Assembly (NCBI RefSeq): GCF_000420805.1
Contig: NZ_ATVQ01000001.1
Location: forward strand, 434,001-498,000
DNA: 64,000 bases
DNA from: Yaniella halotolerans DSM 15476
Lineage (GTDB): Bacteria > Actinomycetota > Actinomycetes > Actinomycetales > Micrococcaceae
Reading direction: 5' to 3'
Below the pieces are notes generated by a model. That model searched no databases. It worked only from the letters and a program-made list of their open reading frames with translations, and was not told the origin of the DNA. This document shows, piece after piece, positions 27,360-35,803 of this stretch (within the stretch, counting starts at the first letter, position 1; each line of letters opens with the position of its first letter). The position numbers and the translations under genes were made by a program.

Positions 27360-29152
27360 CCGAACAGTTTGTGGTGGCCACGGCCGGACACGTCGATCAT
27401 GGAAAATCTGCCCTGGTGCGTGCGCTGACCGGTACTGAAACCGACCGGTGGGCCGAAGAACGCGAGCGCGGCCTCACCATTGATCTTGGGTTCGCGGAAA
27501 TGTCCTTGCCGTCTGGACGCTCGGTGTCGTTTGTCGATGTGCCGGGTCATGAACGGTTTGTTGGCAATATGCTAGCCGGACTCGGGCCGGCACCGGTCGT
27601 ATGTTTGGTGGTGGCCGCAGATGAGGGGTGGCAGGCCCAAACCTCCGAACATCGCGATGCGATCAAAGCCCTGGGCATTTCGAGCGGGGTCGTGGTGATT
27701 TCTCGGCTCGACTTAGCCCCGGACAATGTTGAGGCAGTGACCGCTCAGATTCGACACGAGCTGGCCGATACGGCGCTGGCCGATGCACCAATTGTGGCGA
27801 CCTCAGCCATTGAGTATCGGGGTCTCGATGAGCTGCGCACCGTCATGGATACGGTATTCGATCAGTTGGCTGCTCCCGATCTCACCGAACCTATCCGATA
27901 CTGGATTGACCGTGCTTTCCCGGTCAAAGGGGCCGGCACCGTAGTGACCGGAACGCTAGCCGACGGGACCTTGACCGTCAATGACCGGCTCGAACTGCTG
28001 TCCAAAGACAGCTCCGAGGTGACGGTCAGGAGTTTGCAAAGTCACGGGAGCTCTGCCAACGAACTGGTCCCGGTCACCCGTGCCGCGGTGAATCTGCGTG
28101 GTATCACCGCCGATGCTGTGGCTCGTGGCGATGTGTTGGTGACCCCCGGTGCCTGGTTCAACACCGATGTCATCGACGTGGCTGGCACCCCGGATGTTGA
28201 TTTCACACAACTCCCCCAAGAATTCTCCGTCCACATCGGGACGGCCACCGTGTATGCGCACTGCCGTCCACTGGGCTCCGAATTTGCTCGGCTGTCCCTG
28301 GATCGTAGCCTGCCATTACACATCGGTGATCGATTCTTGCTGCGCGGCACCGGACAACGGCTCATTACCGGCGGCGCAACCGTCGTGGATGTCCAACCTC
28401 CTGCCCTGCGTCGTCGTGGGGCAGCCAAACAGCGCGCCGAAACACTGGCCAACCTCACGGCAGAAAATCATTTGGCACTGGAAGTCCGACGTCGTCGGGC
28501 GGTTGATCGGTCGATGATCACGGCCATGGGCATTGCGGTCCCCGACCCGCTGGCCGATGATGTGCTGGTGCATGACCGGTGGCTGGTTGATCGACAGGCA
28601 CTTGACTCGTGGCGACAGCAACTGCGCAATAGGGTCGTCGCCCAGTATAAGCGGGACCCAAGCGCCGGAGGCATCACCGAACAGGCCGCCGTCAACGCCC
28701 TGGACCTGCCGGACCGCAGCCTATTGTCCCTGGTCGTGACCGAGGCCAAGCTACAGCAATCGGCTGGGCGGATTGCGGATCCGGCACTGCGACCATCCCT
28801 CGGAGCGGCCGAAGCCGCAGTGGCTGAATTGGAACAGCGCTTTATCAACGATCCGTTTGCGGCACCGACCGCCGATGACCTGGACGAGCTGCAGCTTGGC
28901 GATAAAGAACTCGCCGCTGCCGCGGAACAACAGCGCTTATTGCGGCTCAAGGGCAACATCGTGCTGAGCCCCAAGACCCCGGCACTGGCGATGCGGCAGA
29001 TCGTACAACTCGAGCAACCCTTCACCGTCTCCGATGCACGCCAAGCATTAGGCACCACCAGGCGAACCCTGATCCCGCTGTTAGAACACCTCGATGCGCG
29101 GGGTTGGACCGAACGACTCGACGGCAACCTTCGTCAGGTCTCAGGGCGCTAG
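27356..29152 (+). CDS. selB: Selenocysteine-specific elongation factor
   Basis: A 598-residue GTPase delivering Sec-tRNA to the ribosome at UGA codons. The G1 motif GHVDHGKS is at residues 11-18, switch II is DVPGHERF, and the NKxD-type motif is degenerate (SRLDLA), as in SelB. Domains II and III follow (GTVVTGTLADG near 200). The C-terminal 230 residues are winged-helix repeats that bind SECIS RNA in characterised SelB, ending DARQALGTTRRTLIPLLEHL. GTG start overlapping the selA stop indicates coupled translation. Confidence 0.96.
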   Translation: MTEQFVVATAGHVDHGKSALVRALTGTETDRWAEERERGLTIDLGFAEMSLPSGRSVSFVDVPGHERFVGNMLAGLGPAPVVCLVVAADEGWQAQTSEHRDAIKALGISSGVVVISRLDLAPDNVEAVTAQIRHELADTALADAPIVATSAIEYRGLDELRTVMDTVFDQLAAPDLTEPIRYWIDRAFPVKGAGTVVTGTLADGTLTVNDRLELLSKDSSEVTVRSLQSHGSSANELVPVTRAAVNLRGITADAVARGDVLVTPGAWFNTDVIDVAGTPDVDFTQLPQEFSVHIGTATVYAHCRPLGSEFARLSLDRSLPLHIGDRFLLRGTGQRLITGGATVVDVQPPALRRRGAAKQRAETLANLTAENHLALEVRRRRAVDRSMITAMGIAVPDPLADDVLVHDRWLVDRQALDSWRQQLRNRVVAQYKRDPSAGGITEQAAVNALDLPDRSLLSLVVTEAKLQQSAGRIADPALRPSLGAAEAAVAELEQRFINDPFAAPTADDLDELQLGDKELAAAAEQQRLLRLKGNIVLSPKTPALAMRQIVQLEQPFTVSDARQALGTTRRTLIPLLEHLDARGWTERLDGNLRQVSGR

Positions 29153-29195
29153 TACATTGCACAGCGGAGACAAAAACCGCACCCTGCCGCCCATT

Positions 29196-29205
29196 TCGTA
29201 TACGA
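29196..29205. promoter_or_regulatory. Putative GntR operator, copy 2
   Basis: TCGTATACGA, identical to the core of the palindrome at 7752-7763, lies 34 bp upstream of the hpaH start. The 11-mer TCGTATACGAT is shared by both sites, which supports common control of the two homoprotocatechuate clusters. Confidence 0.7.
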
Positions 29206-29238
29206 TTAGGGGCAGGCTTTTCTACTCAAAGGAGTCCG

Positions 29239-30024
29239 ATGTTAGATCACGAAACACATGTCAAAATTGCTGACGAACTGCACCAGGCCAACATTGATCG
29301 GAAACCGGTCGAACTGCTGACCAAGCGCTATCCGGGCATGGTCATTGAAGATTCCTATGCGATTCAGAAAATTTGGGCAGATCGCCAAATTGAAACCGGA
29401 CGCCGCAAGGCCGGCCACAAGATCGGTCTTACCTCGAAGGCGATGCAGGCCGCAACCGGTATCGATGAGCCCGACTACGGCGTCATCTTTGACGACCAAG
29501 TCTTTGAATCCGGCCACGTTTTCGAGTGGAAGAAATACACCCACCCGCGCATCGAAATTGAGCTGGCCTTCGTATTGAAGGACGACCTGCGTGGACCAAA
29601 CGTCAATATTTTCGACGTCCTGCGGGCAACCGAATACGTCACGCCGGCGCTCGAGGTGCTCGACGCCCACATCGAGATGGAAGGTCGCACCATCATCGAC
29701 ACCATCTCAGACAACGCCGCCCTGGGTGCCATGGTGTTGGGTGGCAGCCCGGTCAAACCAGAAGACGTTGATCTTCGTTGGGTTGGAGGTGCCCTGTGGC
29801 GCAACCAGGAAATCATGGAAACCGGTCTATCCGCCGGCATCCTGGGCCATCCGGCAAACGGTGTCCACTGGCTGGCCAACCGGCTGGCCGGTCACGATGA
29901 TTACCTCGAAGCCGGCGAAATTATCCTGGCTGGTTCCTTCACCCGTTACATGTGGGTGTATGAAGGCGACTCGGTGTTTGCCGACTTCGGGCCGCTGGGC
30001 ACCATCGGCGTCCAGTTCGACTAA
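29239..30024 (+). CDS. hpaH: 2-oxohept-3-ene-1,7-dioate hydratase
   Basis: A 261-residue hydratase of the MhpD/HpaH family within the FAH superfamily. YAIQKIWADRQIETGRRKAGHKIGLTSKAMQ is the N-terminal family signature; DYGVIFDDQVFESG and HPRIEIELAFVLKDDL provide the Glu/Asp metal ligands. It adds water to the open-chain product of the FAH-RraA enzyme. AAGGAG precedes the ATG. Together with the aldolase 28 bp downstream it forms a second cluster of the pathway, separated by about 16.5 kb from hpaD, right after selB. Confidence 0.92.
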   Translation: MLDHETHVKIADELHQANIDRKPVELLTKRYPGMVIEDSYAIQKIWADRQIETGRRKAGHKIGLTSKAMQAATGIDEPDYGVIFDDQVFESGHVFEWKKYTHPRIEIELAFVLKDDLRGPNVNIFDVLRATEYVTPALEVLDAHIEMEGRTIIDTISDNAALGAMVLGGSPVKPEDVDLRWVGGALWRNQEIMETGLSAGILGHPANGVHWLANRLAGHDDYLEAGEIILAGSFTRYMWVYEGDSVFADFGPLGTIGVQFD

Positions 30025-30052
30025 TCACCAGCAACGCACAAGGAATCACACC

Positions 30053-30865
30053 ATGGCTATGACCCCTCGCCCATCATTCAAAACACTGTTCACCGATGCA
30101 GCAAAGTCCGATCGTGACCGTGCTGCAGCCGGTATGTTCTTGTCTTCCGGAGACGCCGGCATCGCAGAAATCGCGGCCGGCGCTGGGATGGACTACCTGC
30201 TCATCGACGCCGAACACTCCCCGTTGAGCCTGGAATCAGTCCAGTCCCAACTGCGCGTCATCGCAGGCTACGACTCCATTCCGGTGGTTCGTGTTCCCGA
30301 AAACAATTCGCGCATCATCAAGCAGTACCTGGATCTCGGAGCGCAATCGCTGATCGTGCCGATGATCTTCACCGTCGACGACGCCGTCAAGGCTGCCGCC
30401 TCGGTCGCGTACCCGCCGGAAGGTATTCGCGGGATCGGTTCGGCGCTGGCGCGTTCAGGTGGCTGGGGACGGTACCCGAACTACCTGACCACGGCTCGGG
30501 ATACGATCACGCTGATCATCCAGATCGAGACCGCCGAAGCGCTGGAGAACATCGACGAGATCCTAACCGTTGAAGGGATCGACGGGATCTTTATTGGCCC
30601 GTCGGACCTCTCAGCGTCCATGGGATACCTGGGCCAGCAAAACCACCCGGATGTGGTTGCCGCGGCCCAGAACGTGATTGCCAAGGCCACGGCCGCCGGC
30701 AAGATCGCCGGCGTTAACGCGTTCAACCCGGATCAGGCTGCCGACTACGTGGCCGCCGGTGCAGATTTCGTCAACGTTGGCGCCGATGTAGCCCTGTTGG
30801 CTCGTGCAACCGAAGCGCTTGCTGCCAAGTGGACCAGCACCGAAACCGAAACCACCAGCTACTAG
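30053..30865 (+). CDS. hpaI: 4-hydroxy-2-oxoheptanedioate aldolase
   Basis: A 270-residue class II (metal-dependent) aldolase of the HpcH/HpaI family that splits 4-hydroxy-2-oxoheptanedioate into pyruvate and succinate semialdehyde. DYLLIDAEHSPLSLES holds the conserved Asp/Glu/His region, QIETAEALENIDEI the metal-binding Glu, and GIFIGPSDLSASMGYLGQ the Asp ligand. AAGGA precedes the ATG. Its TAG overlaps the stop of the convergent amidase gene by 4 nt (CTAG). Confidence 0.93.
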   Translation: MAMTPRPSFKTLFTDAAKSDRDRAAAGMFLSSGDAGIAEIAAGAGMDYLLIDAEHSPLSLESVQSQLRVIAGYDSIPVVRVPENNSRIIKQYLDLGAQSLIVPMIFTVDDAVKAAASVAYPPEGIRGIGSALARSGGWGRYPNYLTTARDTITLIIQIETAEALENIDEILTVEGIDGIFIGPSDLSASMGYLGQQNHPDVVAAAQNVIAKATAAGKIAGVNAFNPDQAADYVAAGADFVNVGADVALLARATEALAAKWTSTETETTSY

Positions 30866-31305
30866 AGTCGTGCTTCGACCGCGTCCCGGATGCGCTGGAT
30901 ATCCACCGTACCCGGGCACGCGGTTGCTACGACCGAATGATGCGGGATGATCTGCGTTTGCGGATTCAGCCCGTAGTCCTCACAAATCTGCGTGCACAGC
31001 TCGATCGAGATATCGTAGGTCGATGCTGACGGCGCACGGTCCGGGGACGCCGAGTGCTCGATGCCAATGCTTCGCTGATTCATCGGAAAATCGCCCGCAT
31101 GCCAGGCAGTATTCATCTCACTGACGTACTGGTGTAGCGATCCTTCGCCGATTCCATAGTGTGCGCTGACGCCAGATGACGGATTGGCAAATGTGGCATC
31201 CGCGGCGGCAAGCGTGCCGACAATGTAGTGGACGACGATGCGATCTACGTCGGTTCCGTCGCGGCCGCTGCTGTAATTCTCTGTGGTCTTCCAAATCGCT
31301 TGCAT
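30862..31305 (-). CDS. N-acetylmuramoyl-L-alanine amidase domain protein lacking its own signal peptide
   Basis: A 147-residue amidase_2/PGRP-type domain. Zinc ligands are visible: His in IVVHYIVGT and the HHSVVATACPG segment (His and Cys before Pro-Gly). AHYGIGEGSLHQYV and SIGIEHSA complete the fold. The domain is intact but has no export signal. Its ATG overlaps the stop of the preceding Tat-signal frame (TAATG), and AAGGGG lies just upstream, so translation could be coupled. More likely the two are halves of one secreted cell-wall amidase separated by a frameshift; see the neighbouring entry. Confidence 0.75.
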   Translation of the reverse strand: MQAIWKTTENYSSGRDGTDVDRIVVHYIVGTLAAADATFANPSSGVSAHYGIGEGSLHQYVSEMNTAWHAGDFPMNQRSIGIEHSASPDRAPSASTYDISIELCTQICEDYGLNPQTQIIPHHSVVATACPGTVDIQRIRDAVEARL

Positions 31306-31517
31306 TACAGCCCCTTACCGAGCGGGCAGCCCAGTCTATTTTCGGGGTTCTCCTCTTGTGCCGCGCGATCCGCCGCGGTGGCACTGCCCAGCGGTTGTTC
31401 ACCAGGTTGCTCAGCAAGCTCTGCGGCGTGCGCACCCGGAGCCGCCACCAAACCTGCGGTTGCGACCGTGGCCGACGCAGCACCGAGCGTAAACAGTTTC
31501 CGTCGTGAAAGTTCCAT
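31305..31517 (-). CDS. Tat signal-peptide frame preceding the amidase
   Basis: A 70-residue frame, MELSRRKLFTLGAASATVAT, then AGLVAAPGAHA: a twin-arginine motif (SRRKLF), hydrophobic core and signal peptidase site (AHA). A short Gln/Glu/Pro-rich linker follows and the frame ends at TAA 31305-31307, overlapping the amidase ATG. On its own it encodes only an exported peptide. Such a leader normally continues directly into an amidase domain, so a single-nucleotide frameshift near 31307-31330 is the simplest explanation. Confidence 0.6.
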   Translation of the reverse strand: MELSRRKLFTLGAASATVATAGLVAAPGAHAAELAEQPGEQPLGSATAADRAAQEENPENRLGCPLGKGL

Positions 31518-31666
31518 GTAGGTCAGGTTAACCATCCGACGAAACACATGACAAGCTGCAGCGTATGAACTTCTCGTAAACCAGCAATGCTCTGACATGC
31601 CAGGGCGCTCTAGTAGCCTAAGCAGCAGAGCACTTTACAGTCGCATGACCCAGAAGGAAGTTATTC

Positions 31667-32098
31667 ATGAGCATTTGGTTCGGTCAGCCGACCCTCGACG
31701 ACATCACCCCGTTGAACCAGGGCACGGTGGGCGAAGTCCTGGGCATCGAGTTCAGCCGCATCGGGGACGATTCCTTGGAAGCCACCCTGACTGTCGATGA
31801 TCGCGTGCTGCAACCCACCGGTATTCTCCACGGCGGGGTCTCGGTGGTGTTGGCTGAATCCGTGTGCTCGATTGGCGCCTCGCTGACCATAGATCTGAAC
31901 AAACAGTTTGCCGTGGGACAAGAAATCAACGCGAACCACATCCGTCCGGGCATACCGGGCGACGTCATCACCGCGCGCGCCACACCGGTCTCCCGCGGAC
32001 GTCGCTCCCAGGTGTGGGACATCCGCCTGCATAACCAGGACGGCAAGCTCGTGTGCATTTCCCGCTGCACGATGGCCATTTTGGACCACGAACAGTAA
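31667..32098 (+). CDS. PaaI-type hotdog thioesterase
   Basis: A 143-residue hotdog-fold enzyme. GILHGGVSVVLAESVCSIGA is the PaaI/EntH/YdiI active-site motif, with the catalytic Glu in the central helix, and IRPGIPGDVITARATPV a conserved strand. Members hydrolyse aromatic or stray acyl-CoA and acyl-carrier thioesters. AAGGAAG precedes the ATG. The downstream threonine aldolase starts 37 nt later on the same strand, so they may be co-transcribed, although no functional link is obvious. Confidence 0.85.
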   Translation: MSIWFGQPTLDDITPLNQGTVGEVLGIEFSRIGDDSLEATLTVDDRVLQPTGILHGGVSVVLAESVCSIGASLTIDLNKQFAVGQEINANHIRPGIPGDVITARATPVSRGRRSQVWDIRLHNQDGKLVCISRCTMAILDHEQ

Positions 32099-32134
32099 TT
32101 GGCATTTCATCGTCGACCAGACAAGAATATTGCT

Positions 32135-33190
32135 ATGCAACACTCGCGACGATTCCGGCTACCCGGCACCGATCCACACTTCGCCTCCGACAATATCTCC
32201 GGCGCACACCCGGAGATCATGGCCGCGGTCATGGAAGCCAACCTCGATACCCCGGCCTATGGTGGCGATCAGTTCACCGATGATTTCCATGAGATGCTCG
32301 ATACGCAATTTGGTACGGGGGCATATGGTTTTCCGGTGTTTAACGGAACGGGTGCCAATATCGTCTCGCTGCAGGCTGTCTCCCATCCGTACAGTTCGGT
32401 GATCTGTACCGATACCTCCCACGTCTATACTTCAGAGGCGTCGGCTCCGGTACGTGCTGGCATCAGCCTCAAGCCACAACCGCACCTTGACGGCAAACTC
32501 CGGCCCGAGGATATCGCGAAGGTGGTTGCCTCAGATTTGGGTAATCCTCAAGCGACCCAACCGACGGCTGTGACGGTTTCGCAGGTCACCGAAATGGGCA
32601 CGGTCTATACACCCGAAGAGCTCACCGCGATATGCAACGCCGCCCACGACGCCGGCCTGGCGATCCACATGGACGGCGCCCGGCTGGCACCGGCTGCGGC
32701 GGCACTCGGACTCGATTTGCACGGGGCCACAACCGCCCTGGGAGTCGACATTTTGTCATTAGGCGCCACCAAGAACGGCGGGCTGGGTGCCGACGCCGTC
32801 GTCGTACTGTCGAACCGGGTGCCCGAGGATACGCTGACACCGATTATCAAATACACCACCCAGCTGTCCTCCAAGACCAGCTACCTGTCGGCTCAGTTGA
32901 CCACCATGTTTAGTACCTCCCTGTGGCATCGCAACGCGACCACGGCCAATGCGGCAGCCACCCGGTTGGCGCAGGGTCTGGGAGATATTGCCGGCGTCGA
33001 GGTGCAAACACCACAGGCCAATACCGTGCTGGCCGCGATGCCCGACAACCTGGTGACCAGACTGCGTGAACACTACGTGGCCCATCTGTGGGGACACAAT
33101 ACCGCCGGACTACCAATTGTTCGGCTGGTCTGTTCGTGGGCTACCACCGATGCCAAGATCACCGACCTGTTGAAAGTCTTGGCCGCCTAG
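32135..33190 (+). CDS. Low-specificity L-threonine aldolase
   Basis: A 351-residue fold-type I PLP enzyme splitting threonine or allo-threonine into glycine and acetaldehyde. SDNISGAHPEIMAAVMEAN and FNGTGANIVSLQA are N-terminal family motifs, IHMDGARLAPA contains the PLP-ring Asp, and LGATKNGGLGADAV the Schiff-base lysine. I chose the ATG that begins MQHSRRFRLPG. Other beta-hydroxy-amino acids could be substrates. Confidence 0.88.
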   Translation: MQHSRRFRLPGTDPHFASDNISGAHPEIMAAVMEANLDTPAYGGDQFTDDFHEMLDTQFGTGAYGFPVFNGTGANIVSLQAVSHPYSSVICTDTSHVYTSEASAPVRAGISLKPQPHLDGKLRPEDIAKVVASDLGNPQATQPTAVTVSQVTEMGTVYTPEELTAICNAAHDAGLAIHMDGARLAPAAAALGLDLHGATTALGVDILSLGATKNGGLGADAVVVLSNRVPEDTLTPIIKYTTQLSSKTSYLSAQLTTMFSTSLWHRNATTANAAATRLAQGLGDIAGVEVQTPQANTVLAAMPDNLVTRLREHYVAHLWGHNTAGLPIVRLVCSWATTDAKITDLLKVLAA

Positions 33191-33277
33191 TCTGCAGCAT
33201 TGCGCCACAGGACAGCTGCATGAGCTGGGCCACACTATATTGGTCACAGCCCCACTTTGCCCACATCAGGAGAATTC

Positions 33278-34072
33278 ATGAGCACCACACCAACACGATC
33301 GACCCTGGCACAACTGGCCGTAGGACTGGCCGACAAGGCCGTGCAAATCGTCGACCTGACCAATACGCTGTCGTCTTCTACGCCGACCCTGCAGCTACCC
33401 GAACCATTTGCGAATCTAGATGACTTCAGTCTGGAGGAGGTTGCGTGCTTTGATGATGCCGGCCCCATGTGGCGCCACAACAACTTTTCCCAGGGTGAGC
33501 ACGTCGGCACCCACATCGATGCGCCGATCCACTGGATCTCCGGTAAGGATGGCAAAGATGTCTCTGAGATCGAGCCTGAGCGGTTGGTCGGGCCCGCCGT
33601 CGTTTTGGACTTCGTCGCCGAATCCGCCGAGAACCCAGATTTTCTGATCGAAGTTGAACACATTCAGGCCTGGATTGCCGAACACGGGCCCCTGCCAAAG
33701 AATGGCTGGCTGCTGTTTCGTACCGGGTGGGATCAGTACGCCCAGGATAAGGAAGCCTTCCTGAACACCGATGAAAACGGTTCACATACGCCCGGCTTTT
33801 CGGCCGAGTGCTCACGCTGGTTAGCCGAGGAAACCATGATTTCCGGGATCGGTGTCGAGACCGTAGGGATTGACCAGGGCAATGCTGCGGAACTGGAGCC
33901 GCCGTTTCCGATGCACTATCACCTACTGGGCCATGACAAATATGGCATCACCTCGCTGCAGAATCTGGCCAAGTTGCCGACTCGCGGAGCCATCATCATT
34001 GTGTCCCCGCTGCCCATCGTTGGTGGAACCGCTTCACCGTGCCGGGTTTTTGCACTGGTGGAGGCCGCATGA
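33278..34072 (+). CDS. Cyclase-family metal-dependent hydrolase (kynurenine formamidase / isatin hydrolase-like)
   Basis: A 264-residue member of the cyclase superfamily. GEHVGTHIDAPIHW is the HxGTHxDxPxH metal-binding motif; a C-terminal His in MHYHLLGHDKYGI is also typical. The length and the PLPIVGGTASPCRVFALV ending resemble isatin-hydrolase-like members more than short KynB. AGGAGA precedes the ATG. The stop overlaps the start of the TPP-dependent enzyme (ATGA), so the two act together; the product of the hydrolase is probably an oxo-acid that the TPP enzyme decarboxylates, which is inference. Confidence 0.82.
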   Translation: MSTTPTRSTLAQLAVGLADKAVQIVDLTNTLSSSTPTLQLPEPFANLDDFSLEEVACFDDAGPMWRHNNFSQGEHVGTHIDAPIHWISGKDGKDVSEIEPERLVGPAVVLDFVAESAENPDFLIEVEHIQAWIAEHGPLPKNGWLLFRTGWDQYAQDKEAFLNTDENGSHTPGFSAECSRWLAEETMISGIGVETVGIDQGNAAELEPPFPMHYHLLGHDKYGITSLQNLAKLPTRGAIIIVSPLPIVGGTASPCRVFALVEAA

Positions 34073-35709
34073 CCACGGTTGCACAACAACTCGGTGCGCT
34101 GCTGGGTCAGCTGGGCGTCGGCCACGCATTTGGTGTGGTGGGGTCCGGGAACTTTCATCTCACCAATGCGCTGCGTCAAGCCGGCATCCCGTTTACCGCC
34201 ACCCGCCATGAGGGTGGCGCGGCCACGATGGCCGATGCGTATGCGCGGATGTCCGATCAGGTCGCCGTCGTGTCACTGCACCAGGGGTGCGGGCTTACCA
34301 ATGCGGCCACCGGGATCGGCGAGGCCGCAAAATCCGACACCCCGGTTCTAGTCTTGGCCGCCGAAGCCTCCCGCGGTGCGGTACATTCCAACTTTGCGAT
34401 GGATCAAACGGGGTTTGCGACCAGCCTTGGAGCAGATGCCCACCGGGTCCACACACCCGCAACTGCCATCACCGACACACTGCGTGCCTACCGAACCGCA
34501 GTGCGACAGCGCAGAACCGTGGTGCTGAACCTCCCCCTCGATGTCCAAGATGCACCGTCTGTCGGCGCTATCACCGATCTTGCCGTCGACGAGGCACCTG
34601 CGCAGCGTCCAGACCAGCGTGCACTGGCCGAATTTGTTGCCCTGTTGGAATCTTCGCGCAAGCCCGTCTTCATAGCCGGCCGCGGCGGTCGAGGAGCAAA
34701 ATCAGAAATTACCGCGCTCGCCCAACAATCCGGCGCACTACTGGCCACCAGTGCGGTGGCCAAAGGACTGTTCAACGCCGACCCCTACAACCTTGGGATC
34801 TCCGGTGGCTTTTCTTCACCGCTGACCGCCGAACTGATCACCGAGGCCGATCTTATCGTGGCTTTCGGCAGCGCGCTCAATATGTGGACCATGCGCGGCG
34901 GCAAACTCATTGGTGCGGACACCAAGGTCGTCCAAATCGATACCGACGACACTGCCATCGGTGCCCACCGACCCGTCGACCTAGGCGTGGTCGCTGATGC
35001 CGCTGCCACCGCGACCGATGCCATGGCAGCCCTGGCCCACAACCAGCCCAGCCGCTACCGGACCGACGAGGTGCGGCAACGCATCGCAACCGGTGCGCGC
35101 TGGGATCAAACCCCAACCGAGGATCTCTCGGTGTCGGGCGAACTGGTCGATCCGCGCGAAGTGACACGACGGCTCAACGAGCTGCTGCCCCACCAACGGG
35201 TCGTGGCGATCGACTCGGGCAACTTCATGGGCTACCCATCCCAGTACCTGGATGTCCCGGATGAGTTTGGGTTCTGTTTCACCCAGGCCTTCCAGTCCAT
35301 CGGGCTAGGCCTCTACACTGCCCTGGGCGCAGCCTTTGCCCAGCCCGACCGGCTTCCCGTGCTGGGTACCGGTGACGGCGGGTTCCTCATGGCTGTCCAC
35401 GAGTTAGAAACCGCGGTTCGGTATCAGATTCCCCTGGTCGTGCTGGTCTACAACGATGCTGCCTACGGTGCAGAAATCCACCACTTCGGTACCGATCATG
35501 ATCTAGAACCGGTGACGTTCCCGGACACCGATATCGCCTCGATCGCCCGTGGGTTCGGCGCCGAAGCCATCACGGTTCGCGATCTCCCCGATCTCGAAGC
35601 GGTCAGCACCTGGTTGGGCTCCTCCCCGACCGTTCCGTTGGTCATCGATGCAAAGATTGCCAACGATGGCGGCTCGTGGTGGTTAGCCGAGGCTTTCCAA
35701 GGGCACTGA
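34069..35709 (+). CDS. Thiamine-pyrophosphate-dependent decarboxylase/synthase
   Basis: A 546-residue enzyme of the acetolactate synthase/benzoylformate decarboxylase group. TRHEGGAATMADAYARM carries the catalytic Glu near residue 49, the central FAD/NAD-like domain spans about 190-320, and GTGDGGFLMAVHELETAVRY to VYNDAAYG is the TPP-Mg motif (GDG...N). It overlaps the preceding cyclase-family gene (ATGA). No small regulatory subunit is present, so acetolactate synthesis for branched amino acids is unlikely; a catabolic 2-oxo-acid decarboxylase is more probable. The exact substrate cannot be read. Confidence 0.85.
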   Translation: MTTVAQQLGALLGQLGVGHAFGVVGSGNFHLTNALRQAGIPFTATRHEGGAATMADAYARMSDQVAVVSLHQGCGLTNAATGIGEAAKSDTPVLVLAAEASRGAVHSNFAMDQTGFATSLGADAHRVHTPATAITDTLRAYRTAVRQRRTVVLNLPLDVQDAPSVGAITDLAVDEAPAQRPDQRALAEFVALLESSRKPVFIAGRGGRGAKSEITALAQQSGALLATSAVAKGLFNADPYNLGISGGFSSPLTAELITEADLIVAFGSALNMWTMRGGKLIGADTKVVQIDTDDTAIGAHRPVDLGVVADAAATATDAMAALAHNQPSRYRTDEVRQRIATGARWDQTPTEDLSVSGELVDPREVTRRLNELLPHQRVVAIDSGNFMGYPSQYLDVPDEFGFCFTQAFQSIGLGLYTALGAAFAQPDRLPVLGTGDGGFLMAVHELETAVRYQIPLVVLVYNDAAYGAEIHHFGTDHDLEPVTFPDTDIASIARGFGAEAITVRDLPDLEAVSTWLGSSPTVPLVIDAKIANDGGSWWLAEAFQGH

Positions 35710-35803
35710 CGACGCCCCAAGCGTGTTCACCCGTGACGCAGCCACTACCTTCAGCGTCTGCCGGCTGAGTATCCTGGAGGCACCACATCGTTTAGGAGCG
35801 GAT

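Noticed and set aside
34287-34997. A 236-codon plus-strand frame
   Set aside because: It lies within the TPP-enzyme gene in another frame, is rich in Arg and Cys, and resembles no protein family.
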